From a virus, in IMG/VR virus record IMGVR_UViG_3300028800_000625, positions 1-28,586 of that record: 28,586 nucleotides of DNA. The stretch is one strand, 5' to 3'. A program made the position numbers and the translations under genes. Positions 12,920 to 20,432 of this stretch are shown here, piece by piece (position 1 is the first letter of the stretch; the number at the start of each line of letters is the position of its first letter). The notes under the pieces are model-generated. The model searched no databases, was not told where the DNA came from, and saw only the letters and a program-made list of their open reading frames with translations.

Positions 12920-15900
12920 TTGCACAATCTCAGTGGCAAGTCTTCCCTCAATCTAACCACATTTGGGGGACTCGTGACATACGCGGGGCCGGACAGTCTA
13001 CCGTCCGGCGTCTCGCCGCGTGTGCATGATATGGACTTTTCTGTTGGGAGTGTTGTGTCTCGCAAGGGTACTCGCGGGGTCTATTCATCGTCGGGAAACT
13101 CGGTCACAGAACCGGGAAGCCATGCAGTAAGTTCGGCATGGTCGAACCCGGCGAATGCCTACAGCACAAGTCTCTACGCTTCGGCGTCGGGGCTTTCTGT
13201 AGGAACTATCGACGTAACTCAGTTTGCATTCAGCGTGACTCAGCCGAGAACGGGGATCACAGTCAGTCTGAAGGGTAACTGCAACACTCCGGGAAACATC
13301 ACCGCGCAACTCATCGTTGGCGGTGTTCCGGTTGGGTCGCCGAAGATTGCAACGTGCCCGGTTACATCGTTCGGGGGGCCACTGGATTTATGGGGCACGA
13401 CGGGGCTGAACATCAATGACACGACATTCGGGGTGAGGTTTGCGGCAAACAGTTCATTTGCGCTGGCGGCATTCTTGCTCAACAGTGTTGCGATCACGGT
13501 TTCGGTTTCTGGGGCATCGGCAAACTTCCAGTACATCAAGAGCTTCCCTGCATCGAATGGAAGCCTCAAGACGCTCGCTATCGACGCAGAGGGGGAATGG
13601 TGGGTTGAAGACGTTACAAACGCGCCAGGGGTGCTTACGCCGCTGCTGAGTGGCCTTCCCGTGAACGGTTATGCCAAGTCGGTGACGGCAGATGACCGCG
13701 AGTATGTCTGCTTCAACGATCTATCGACCGGAAACGACATTCCACGGCAATATACGGGGCAGTGGATCGACCGTATTACGCAGGTTGGGCCTGGTGCGCC
13801 TCCATCGTTCACTCCGCAAGTCAATACCGGGAACAGCTACGCGATCAGCACAATTACACAGCCGACGGCGCACAGCAACGGGTACAGTTATTTCCTGCAA
13901 TCGTCGGGGCCGGGATCATCGACAGCCGGGAACATCGTCACGTTCTATTATCTCGATTCCACGGTATCCGGGCCGGACACGGATTTAGTGAATGCACTCA
14001 ACAGCGGCTTCCCTGTGTACGCCTACGCCTCTTTCGTAGGCACCCCAACGCCGTTCCCCGCAACCGTGGTGCAAATCCTGACAACGGGTTTAGGTTCGCC
14101 TCCAGGCCAACCGAGACAGTTTTACTATCTGACATTTAGCGTTCCAACGGTTGCCTATACTTACTACTCGGGGAGCGGCCACGCTGGGTATACGGCCAAT
14201 TATCAGCGCAGTATTGCGTCGATGACGACGGCTGTGCCTGTTCCGGGTCTTCAGGTTGGAAGCCGCGCCACAATCACCGGATCAAGCGTCTCAAACTACG
14301 ATTCGACATGGCTAATTTCTGAGACGTTGAACTCTGGCGCGATGGTCATAACGCAGACCTCGGTAACGTCCGGCGTGGCGACTTTTTCCTACAGCCTTTC
14401 GTCTGGCGTAGCTCCGATTGCTGCTGAATTGGTTACGATCACAGGTACAACCAACGCAAACGGGGTTTTGAACGTCACGAATGCAGCGATTGCAACAGCT
14501 TCAGGAGGATCAACCGGAACATTTACGGTCAACGTAGCGGCTCCCGACACGGCGGCGGCGGCTGAATCTGGGCAAGCGACCACGGCAGGGACGAAGTTCG
14601 ACTTTGACCCCGGATTTCCTCTTCTGGGAAGCTCTACCACCCCGATTTATGGAGCGGCTACAGGTGGAAATGTAGTATTTGCAGGGACGGCGCAATATAT
14701 CAGCCCCGGAACACGTCAGGGAGTCGTTTTCTTCGGTACGCGCAATGATGCCGAGACTTTCCCTAGCAACCCCGTGATTTTCACTATCCCAACGAACACT
14801 TCCACGCTGATTTCATCGCAAATTCCCCTTGGCCCCCCCGATTGCGCCTATCGGCAAATTGCGATCACCGAACCGGGGCAAAATGGAGTGCCAGGTGGCG
14901 ACTTCTACACGATTGACGACCCAGTTACCTACATAGTCAATGGCATAACGTATACATCTACGTCTTTCCGTATCCCGAACAACACGGACACGACGATTTC
15001 TCTGACTTTCCGAGATTCCGACCTGTTGGCGGCACGGAGAATCGACGTGCAGGGCGAAGACTTGTTCAATCAGGTTGAGATTGGCAACCCGGCATGGGAC
15101 GTTGCTTATGCGGGCCGCATGTTCTATGGGCTGACACAGCAAAAGGTTCAGAACTTCCTCAACCTCAGCTTCGATGGAGGCTATCTCCCGTCCACAACGC
15201 AACAGCCGCTCGGCTGGTCGATTGCAGGTACGGGCGGCTCGCTCATCGCATCCCCGATCTTTGGTGATTCGTACTATGTCCAGAACACGACGGGATCACT
15301 TGCGGCCACGCTGGGGCTTATCACGCAATCGGCGTATCAGGACTACTACGATGCAGCGATCATCAATCCAAATATCCCCTATTCTGTGAGGGTTACTGCT
15401 CGGATACCCTCTGGCAACACGGGCGGCAATCTCGTCATTGACCTGTTTTCTGCTGGGGGAAGCGTTGGATCGTTTACTATCCCATTTGCGAGCATGACGA
15501 CCACGATGCAAACATTCTCTGGCGTCTTGACAACAGGACTTGCGCAAGTTCCGTCTGACCTGACCTACCGCATCTACGGAACAAACATGGCGAATGGTGC
15601 GGACTATGAAATCGACCGATCTGAAGTCTTCACGACACGCCAGCCAGTCAACAGTACACTCTTGCTGGTGAGCTACGTTGGCAACCCGGAAGGCGTAGAC
15701 GGAGTATCGGGCGCACTGAACACAAATAGCGAAAACACACAACCCTGCTATGGCGGAGTAGTGATGAAAGACTTGCTCTATCTGCTAAAGAGCGGGTCGC
15801 TGTATTACACGCAGGACTCAAGCGGTGACGAACCCGCAGACTGGGGAGTGCATGAGGTTAGCAATAAGGCGGGGGCGTGTGGTGTTAATGCTTACGATTC

Positions 15901-16750
15901 CGGCGAAGAGTGGATACTCATGGCGAACCGCAATGGGGTGTATCTATTTGACGGCGGCGAGCCTCAGAAAGTTTCACAAGAGATTCAGCAAGTTTGGGAC
16001 GCGCTGAACTGGGACGCTGGAAAGTCTATCTGGGTCAGAAACGATGTTGCAGCGCGGAGGTTTTATATCGGAGTTCCGTTGCCGACCCCGAATGAATGGC
16101 TTCCTGAAGCTCCCGTCAATGCGGCCCCGACGTACCCGAATGTTGAGTTGATGTGTTCGTACCAGGGATCGTCTACAGGCAGCGCGATCACAGATGCAGA
16201 CCCCGTGCATAAGACTTTCTATGGCGACATTCTGGCGGAAGAGTTGGAGCGGAAGTGGAGCATCCAACAGATTCCTTGCCCCTACGCTGACTTCATCACG
16301 CAAGCGAACGGAATAGATGCGCCGCTGCTCTTCTGCAACGGGATCGGGAACTCGAAAATCTACATCCTCGACCAGACGAACGACGACGGCGCGGAGATTC
16401 CGTGGAAGTACACGACATACGGGTTCGGTTCTGATAAGGATGTTGAGAAGGCCCCTGCTCTCGGTAACGGTCGCAAACGCTGGTCATTGTGGCGGGCGAA
16501 GATGGTTGGTGCGGGTACAGCCATTATAAAAATGCTGGAAGACAACATTGACGCGGCGGTATCGAGTAGAAACACCTACGCAATCACTCTTGACCAGACC
16601 GGAGACTTGCGCGGATCGTCATGCAACGCGACCGGCAGTGTGGTCTACGTTGAAATCTCATCGGGTGGAATCGACAGCGCAATCGACCTGTCCATCTTCA
16701 AAATGGGTGGAACGAAGGACGTGTTCAACGCCGACTATGTGAGGGACTGA
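12920..16750 (+). CDS. Very large neck/nozzle-like virion protein (1276 residues)
   Basis: I start this gene at the TTG at 12920, one base after the preceding stop, with GAGGG five bases upstream; a TTG at 12875 would overlap the previous gene by 44 bases. The protein opens with a segment typical of phage neck proteins (FGGLVTYAGPDSLPSG, then SPRVHDMDF). Long beta-rich regions follow, including two or more copies of a small beta module at about 439-470 and 495-538. The last third (about 940-1276) looks like a beta-propeller: VMKDLLYLLKSGSLYYT, a GEEWILMANRNGVYLFDGG segment, and NWDAGKSIWVRND. It resembles, from memory, the tail-tube or nozzle proteins of short-tailed phages. The size is unusual, suggesting added domains. 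Tail-tip or neck location is inference. Confidence 0.68.
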   Translation: MHNLSGKSSLNLTTFGGLVTYAGPDSLPSGVSPRVHDMDFSVGSVVSRKGTRGVYSSSGNSVTEPGSHAVSSAWSNPANAYSTSLYASASGLSVGTIDVTQFAFSVTQPRTGITVSLKGNCNTPGNITAQLIVGGVPVGSPKIATCPVTSFGGPLDLWGTTGLNINDTTFGVRFAANSSFALAAFLLNSVAITVSVSGASANFQYIKSFPASNGSLKTLAIDAEGEWWVEDVTNAPGVLTPLLSGLPVNGYAKSVTADDREYVCFNDLSTGNDIPRQYTGQWIDRITQVGPGAPPSFTPQVNTGNSYAISTITQPTAHSNGYSYFLQSSGPGSSTAGNIVTFYYLDSTVSGPDTDLVNALNSGFPVYAYASFVGTPTPFPATVVQILTTGLGSPPGQPRQFYYLTFSVPTVAYTYYSGSGHAGYTANYQRSIASMTTAVPVPGLQVGSRATITGSSVSNYDSTWLISETLNSGAMVITQTSVTSGVATFSYSLSSGVAPIAAELVTITGTTNANGVLNVTNAAIATASGGSTGTFTVNVAAPDTAAAAESGQATTAGTKFDFDPGFPLLGSSTTPIYGAATGGNVVFAGTAQYISPGTRQGVVFFGTRNDAETFPSNPVIFTIPTNTSTLISSQIPLGPPDCAYRQIAITEPGQNGVPGGDFYTIDDPVTYIVNGITYTSTSFRIPNNTDTTISLTFRDSDLLAARRIDVQGEDLFNQVEIGNPAWDVAYAGRMFYGLTQQKVQNFLNLSFDGGYLPSTTQQPLGWSIAGTGGSLIASPIFGDSYYVQNTTGSLAATLGLITQSAYQDYYDAAIINPNIPYSVRVTARIPSGNTGGNLVIDLFSAGGSVGSFTIPFASMTTTMQTFSGVLTTGLAQVPSDLTYRIYGTNMANGADYEIDRSEVFTTRQPVNSTLLLVSYVGNPEGVDGVSGALNTNSENTQPCYGGVVMKDLLYLLKSGSLYYTQDSSGDEPADWGVHEVSNKAGACGVNAYDSGEEWILMANRNGVYLFDGGEPQKVSQEIQQVWDALNWDAGKSIWVRNDVAARRFYIGVPLPTPNEWLPEAPVNAAPTYPNVELMCSYQGSSTGSAITDADPVHKTFYGDILAEELERKWSIQQIPCPYADFITQANGIDAPLLFCNGIGNSKIYILDQTNDDGAEIPWKYTTYGFGSDKDVEKAPALGNGRKRWSLWRAKMVGAGTAIIKMLEDNIDAAVSSRNTYAITLDQTGDLRGSSCNATGSVVYVEISSGGIDSAIDLSIFKMGGTKDVFNADYVRD

Positions 16751-17322
16751 TGAAACTCAGCGGCGGCAAAGAACTCGCAGCGCTCAATCGAATCAATCCC
16801 TCTCTTGGTGCGCTACTGTCCCGCCTGATTGATGCGCACAACCACGTTGCATCTCAGGCTGGGATTGACCCAGTGAGTCAAGCGGCTGCACCACCTCCGC
16901 CTCAAGCTGTGAATGCGACGGTGACGGGCGAGCAACTTCATTTGCGGGTGACAGACAACAATCCCACGAATCGGGCGCGGACGTACTTCAGCGAGATTCA
17001 TACAGACCCGAACTTTACGTCTCCAAAGATGGTGATTCAGCACGGAGCAACGCGGGATGCTCAGGTGGTTCTCCCGACACTCAATTCCAGCGGAGCAATG
17101 CAGGATTACTATGTGCGGACGTACTCGCAGACCCCAGGATCACCGCCGTCAACCCCGATAGCGTATCCGACATACATCACAATGGACGTGGCGGGGACGA
17201 CGCAGGGAGATTTGCCCCCCTCGGCGGGGAGTGGCACATCTCCGGCATCTGGAACCGTATCAGGGCAGGGGTTCGGGAGTTTCCAGACACGCAAGGCAAC
17301 GGGCGTCAAGAGGTCGGTTTGA
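16750..17322 (+). CDS. FN3-like domain virion protein
   Basis: This gene encodes 190 residues. The ATG overlaps the preceding TGA (TGATG), with GAGGGA upstream. Residues 1-45 form a helix (LAALNRINPSLGALLSRLI). Residues about 50-135 look like a fibronectin type III or similar Ig fold: PPPPQAVNATVTGEQLHLRV, then EIHTDPNFTSPKMVIQHG, then QDYYVRTYSQTPGSPPS. The C-terminus is Gly/Ser/Pro-rich and probably disordered. Helix plus Ig-like domain in the neck region suggests a small virion protein attached to the neck or tail. No enzymatic motif is present. Confidence 0.62.
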   Translation: MKLSGGKELAALNRINPSLGALLSRLIDAHNHVASQAGIDPVSQAAAPPPPQAVNATVTGEQLHLRVTDNNPTNRARTYFSEIHTDPNFTSPKMVIQHGATRDAQVVLPTLNSSGAMQDYYVRTYSQTPGSPPSTPIAYPTYITMDVAGTTQGDLPPSAGSGTSPASGTVSGQGFGSFQTRKATGVKRSV

Positions 17323-17714
17323 TGCTGGTACGCCCCTACACTGAGGCTGATCTGGACGCATTCAAGCGCATCCATGCCGATTCCCGCATCGACTATAAAT
17401 TTCCAAATCTAAGCAGCCCGCTCTTTATCGTCAGAACGGTTGTGGAGAGGGATGGGGTGCCCACCACGCTCTTGACGGGCAAGTTGGACTGCGAGACATA
17501 CTTGCTTACCTCCGGCACGGCTGCGGAGCGTCTGGAGGACATAGCGGCGGCTCAAGAGAGATTCTTGGCTGACTTGTGGGAGAAGGGCATCGACAACTGC
17601 TATTGTGGGGTTCCCGCGTCAGTGAATCGGCACTTCGGGAAGCACATGGAACGGCTTGGCTGGGAGCGTGGCAGAGATGGTTGGTGCAACTGGTTCATAA
17701 ATACTGTAAAATAG
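17322..17714 (+). CDS. GNAT-like acetyltransferase domain protein
   Basis: This gene encodes 130 residues. The ATG at 17322 overlaps the preceding TGA; a TTG one codon earlier is possible. The N-terminus VRPYTEADLDAFKRIHADS matches the usual start of GNAT acyltransferases, and the order of strand, helix, strand and late helix (LEDIAAAQERFLADLWEKGI, then ASVNRHFGKHMERLGWER) fits the fold. The acetyl-CoA pyrophosphate loop (Q/R-x-x-G-x-G/A) is not clearly conserved, so activity is uncertain. Similar small GNAT-like proteins are seen among virion genes of other phages, from memory. It may modify a virion or host protein, or serve structurally. It is the last gene before the HNH insertion. Confidence 0.68.
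   Translation: MLVRPYTEADLDAFKRIHADSRIDYKFPNLSSPLFIVRTVVERDGVPTTLLTGKLDCETYLLTSGTAAERLEDIAAAQERFLADLWEKGIDNCYCGVPASVNRHFGKHMERLGWERGRDGWCNWFINTVK
17684..17712 (+). promoter_or_regulatory. Possible promoter for the HNH gene
   Basis: GTGCAA (17684-17689) and TAAAAT (17707-17712) are separated by 17 bases, and TG precedes the -10 box. It overlaps the end of the GNAT gene. Transcription would start near 17719, giving a leader of about 60 bases; GGAGAGAG precedes the ATG at 17778. The -35 box is weak. Confidence 0.33.
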
Positions 17715-17777
17715 AAGCATCGTCGTGGAACGCTCTTAGAAAGCCTCCCGGCGCAAATCTCACTGGAGAGAGAACCG

Positions 17778-18305
17778 ATGCCTAGACATTATAAACGAAC
17801 TGTTCGCCCAATCATATTCGTCATCGGGCCTTCCATCGCGTATGTTGAACTGACTCAAGGGCTGTACAGTCTGATTGAATCTGAGGATGCCGCTAGAGTC
17901 GGAGAATCCAACTGGTGCGCTAGATTGAAAAAGCACTCTGGAAAATTCTACGCAATGCGCGAAACCCGTGATGACGATGGCAAGCCGTTTCTGCTACCAC
18001 TGCACAGTTTTCTTGTTGGATCGATGGCAGATCACAAGAACTTGAAAACTCTCGACAATAGGCGTTCTGCCAATCTTCGCGCTGCTACATCCCAACAGAA
18101 TAACTATAACAAAGGAAAGATGATAACCAATACTTCTGGATTTAAAGGAGTGAGTTGGCATAAAACAAAGAGAAAGTGGATCGCATCAATTTCTGTAAAC
18201 TATAAGCGTATCTTTCTCGGATATTTCATCGACCCCGTAGATGCATCTATTGCGTATCAGAATGCAGCTCAACTTCATGCAGGAGAATTTGCACGCTCCG
18301 AATAA
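17778..18305 (+). CDS. HNH homing-endonuclease-like protein with C-terminal AP2 domain
   Basis: This gene encodes 175 residues. The HNH region shows His76 (LPLHSF), the Asp85-His86 pair (MADHKN), Asn94 in LDNRRSANLRAATS, and then the Asn-rich QQNNYNK typical of this subtype. From residue 118 to 172 an AP2-like DNA-binding domain follows (NTSGFKGVSWHKTKRKW, FLGYFIDPVDASIAYQNAA). The nuclease would nick or cut DNA at a specific site, promoting its own spread; AP2 gives sequence recognition. It sits alone between virion genes with its own leader (GGAGAGAG before the ATG) and visibly higher A+T content than its neighbours, which suggests separate acquisition. Catalytic residues look intact. It is a freestanding gene; no intron boundary was seen. 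Confidence 0.88.
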   Translation: MPRHYKRTVRPIIFVIGPSIAYVELTQGLYSLIESEDAARVGESNWCARLKKHSGKFYAMRETRDDDGKPFLLPLHSFLVGSMADHKNLKTLDNRRSANLRAATSQQNNYNKGKMITNTSGFKGVSWHKTKRKWIASISVNYKRIFLGYFIDPVDASIAYQNAAQLHAGEFARSE

Positions 18306-18328
18306 GCACCGTGCTATTATGTTTGCAG
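18290..18328 (+). promoter_or_regulatory. Promoter-like element before the 18400 gene (copy 2 of a repeated motif)
   Basis: TGCTATTAT (18312-18320) is an extended -10 box inside an 18-base element starting at 18311, 16 of 18 bases identical to the one at 8407. TTGCAC lies 20 bases upstream of the -10 box. A small hairpin CCGCC-TCTC-GGCGG follows at 18367-18380 without a T run. The rest of 18306-18399 holds no gene; GAGGG precedes the ATG at 18400. Confidence 0.48.
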
Positions 18329-18399
18329 CAACATCTTGCGCTGACCCCGCCCGCTAAAACAGCAACCCGCCTCTCGGCGGCTCCTCATTCGAGGGTCAG

Positions 18400-18975
18400 A
18401 TGGCGCGACAGCAACAGGCACAAGCAAATCAGACATTTGGAACGGCAACCAACAACTCCGCGAACTACGGCGGGGATGCTTCGACGATCAACGGTGCGCT
18501 AACCCCGTTCCTCATGCAGCGACTCACGAATCCCCAAGGCTACTCGCAGGGCGATATGGGCGCGATGCTGGCAAACGCGATGGGCGGAGCGGGCGGTGCG
18601 ACTTCTGGCATCACTGGGCAGGCAAACTTGCAGGCCGGACGCTCGCGGAACGATGCTGGATTCGGTACGGCCCTTGACGCGGCTGCGCGATCTAGAACTG
18701 CGGCGGCGGCGGGTTCGGCGGAAGGCGTAGCTGCAAGCAACGCCAATCTGAAGCAGGATCAGACTAACAACGCGGCCAAGATGCTGCAAGGGCTGTATGG
18801 AACGGACGTGGGAGCGCAGAATGAGGCTCTCAACACGGCAAATCAGGCAACACAGACCGGAATCGAGGCTGGCAAGAGCGGCTGGCTACAGAATATGACC
18901 GGGATACTAAGCAGTCTTGGCGGAATCGGGCAACTTGGTACGGGCGCAGCCGCGCAAGGATTGAAAATTAGATGA
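18400..18975 (+). CDS. Putative internal virion protein (Ala/Gly/Gln-rich)
   Basis: This gene encodes 191 residues. GAGGG lies four bases before the ATG, and no alternative start lies between it and the in-frame TAA at 18355. The protein is rich in Ala, Gly, Asn, Gln and Thr with a helical middle (RNDAGFGTALDAAARSRT) and a hydrophobic Gly-rich end (GILSSLGGIGQLGTGAAAQG). This composition, and the three following genes, fit the internal or ejection proteins of short-tailed phages, which leave the virion with the DNA and build a channel across the cell envelope. The assignment is inference from composition and order. It overlaps the next gene by four bases (ATGA). Confidence 0.6.
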   Translation: MARQQQAQANQTFGTATNNSANYGGDASTINGALTPFLMQRLTNPQGYSQGDMGAMLANAMGGAGGATSGITGQANLQAGRSRNDAGFGTALDAAARSRTAAAAGSAEGVAASNANLKQDQTNNAAKMLQGLYGTDVGAQNEALNTANQATQTGIEAGKSGWLQNMTGILSSLGGIGQLGTGAAAQGLKIR

Positions 18976-20432
18976 CAGACCTCCAGCCCCTACTTCCGCG
19001 CAAGATTCCTCCGATGACGGCGATTGGCGACGCTCCGGTGATGCCCGACCTATCGTCCATGAGCGGCAGCCCGATGCCCGTCCTCCCCCCGATTGTCGCC
19101 CCGAACGTGATTGGCAACCCGCGCATGGTGGCCAATTCGACCGATCCGCTTGTGAATCGCATGTCGGGCGATACCGCAGACCTGTACGACCGCACCCAAC
19201 GCTCGCAGCTTTCCGGCCTGAATAAGCCTACGACGACGCTCGGCAAGATTGGGCACGTTGCGGCGAACATCGGGAACGTGCTGGGAGACATCTTCGCGCC
19301 GTCCACAATGGCACTCATCCCCGGAACTGGACTCAACAATCAGGTGATGGAGAACAAGGATCGCGCCGACATTGGGGCGGTTTCAGATTTGCAGACTGCG
19401 GAAGCTGGGCGCAAGCAGCAAGCGGCGCAGACGGCATATACAGCGGCACGCCCTGAAATTGAAACAGCAAAACTTCAGAGCAAGATGGACTTACAGCGCG
19501 TCCGTTCCGATCAGTTGGCGGCTAAGGTTGGGCAGAAGCCGGTAGAAGATGCGGATGGCAATGTCAGCTACGTTGACGATCCTGAGTCTGCTGCTTTTCA
19601 GTCTCGCAAGATTCACGATGATGTGATGACGGCCCAACAGCAACTTGCGCAGGCGAATGAGTCTGTAAAGGAAGCATCGCTCGATCCAAACAGTCCGGCG
19701 TACAAAATGGCTCTCGATAAGGCCGCTACAGCGAAGACTAACGCGGCGGCGGCGGTCGAACGCGCTCAGGCTTACTATGGCCGATACCTTCAGAGCGCAT
19801 ACAACGTGGGACTAGACAAGAAAATCCTTCCGGGCTCTACGCAGATTGAGAATCAGGCTGGGAACGTGACTACGGTTGGCACAGGCAACGCAGCGCAAGC
19901 GGCCAAATCTCAGACCAATGCGGCCATGTTCAATGACGTGCATGGTGCGCTCGATAACCTCGAAGCGAAGGCGACCGCGCTGGTCAACTCTGGCGGACGG
20001 CTCAACAGCCCTGGTGTTGTGTACGCGATGCAGCATTCTTCGGGTACGCCTTCACAGATCATTCAGAGTCTCGATAAGGCCAACCTCTCGCCAGAAGAGC
20101 GCGAGTATGTGATGTCGAATCTGGCCGCGCATGAGAATGTCCAGGCACTCCGCAAGTCGGCTGGCGGACTCGCTACCGACCAATCGGTTGAGAAGTTGGA
20201 TGCCCTGTTGCCTACCGGCTCGACTCCCGACCTTGCTTACCTCAAGAATCAGACCAACCAGATTCGGATGACGGCTGAACGGCTCGGCAAGGGCGTTACG
20301 ACTGCGCAAGGCGGACTTGGAGTGCGAGGGGAGAAGGCGAACAACGGCACGATTCGCGCGGTAGACCCTCAAGGTGTGCTGCATGAGGCTCCCGCTGGCA
20401 CTGCTCTACCGAAGGGATGGAAGGCTCAATAA
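18972..20432 (+). CDS. Putative internal virion (ejection) protein, helical
   Basis: This gene encodes 486 residues. The ATG overlaps the preceding TGA; AAGGA lies about 11 bases upstream. Residues 1-60 are Pro/Met-rich and probably disordered (LPRKIPPMTAIGDAPVMP). The rest is helical with long Ala/Gln/Lys stretches that could form coiled coils, for instance around 205-265 (MTAQQQLAQANESVKEASL). A hydrophobic Gly-rich patch near 90-115 (GHVAANIGNVLGDIFAPS) could insert in membranes. It ends in a short SH3- or degradation-like segment RAVDPQGVLHEAPAG. No peptidase motif is seen. Order and composition fit an ejection protein; similarity searches would be needed to name it. Confidence 0.6.
   Translation: MTDLQPLLPRKIPPMTAIGDAPVMPDLSSMSGSPMPVLPPIVAPNVIGNPRMVANSTDPLVNRMSGDTADLYDRTQRSQLSGLNKPTTTLGKIGHVAANIGNVLGDIFAPSTMALIPGTGLNNQVMENKDRADIGAVSDLQTAEAGRKQQAAQTAYTAARPEIETAKLQSKMDLQRVRSDQLAAKVGQKPVEDADGNVSYVDDPESAAFQSRKIHDDVMTAQQQLAQANESVKEASLDPNSPAYKMALDKAATAKTNAAAAVERAQAYYGRYLQSAYNVGLDKKILPGSTQIENQAGNVTTVGTGNAAQAAKSQTNAAMFNDVHGALDNLEAKATALVNSGGRLNSPGVVYAMQHSSGTPSQIIQSLDKANLSPEEREYVMSNLAAHENVQALRKSAGGLATDQSVEKLDALLPTGSTPDLAYLKNQTNQIRMTAERLGKGVTTAQGGLGVRGEKANNGTIRAVDPQGVLHEAPAGTALPKGWKAQ

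Noticed and set aside
18367-18380. Hairpin CCGCC-TCTC-GGCGG as a terminator
   Set aside because: The stem is only five pairs and no T run follows; it is kept only as a note in the promoter entry.
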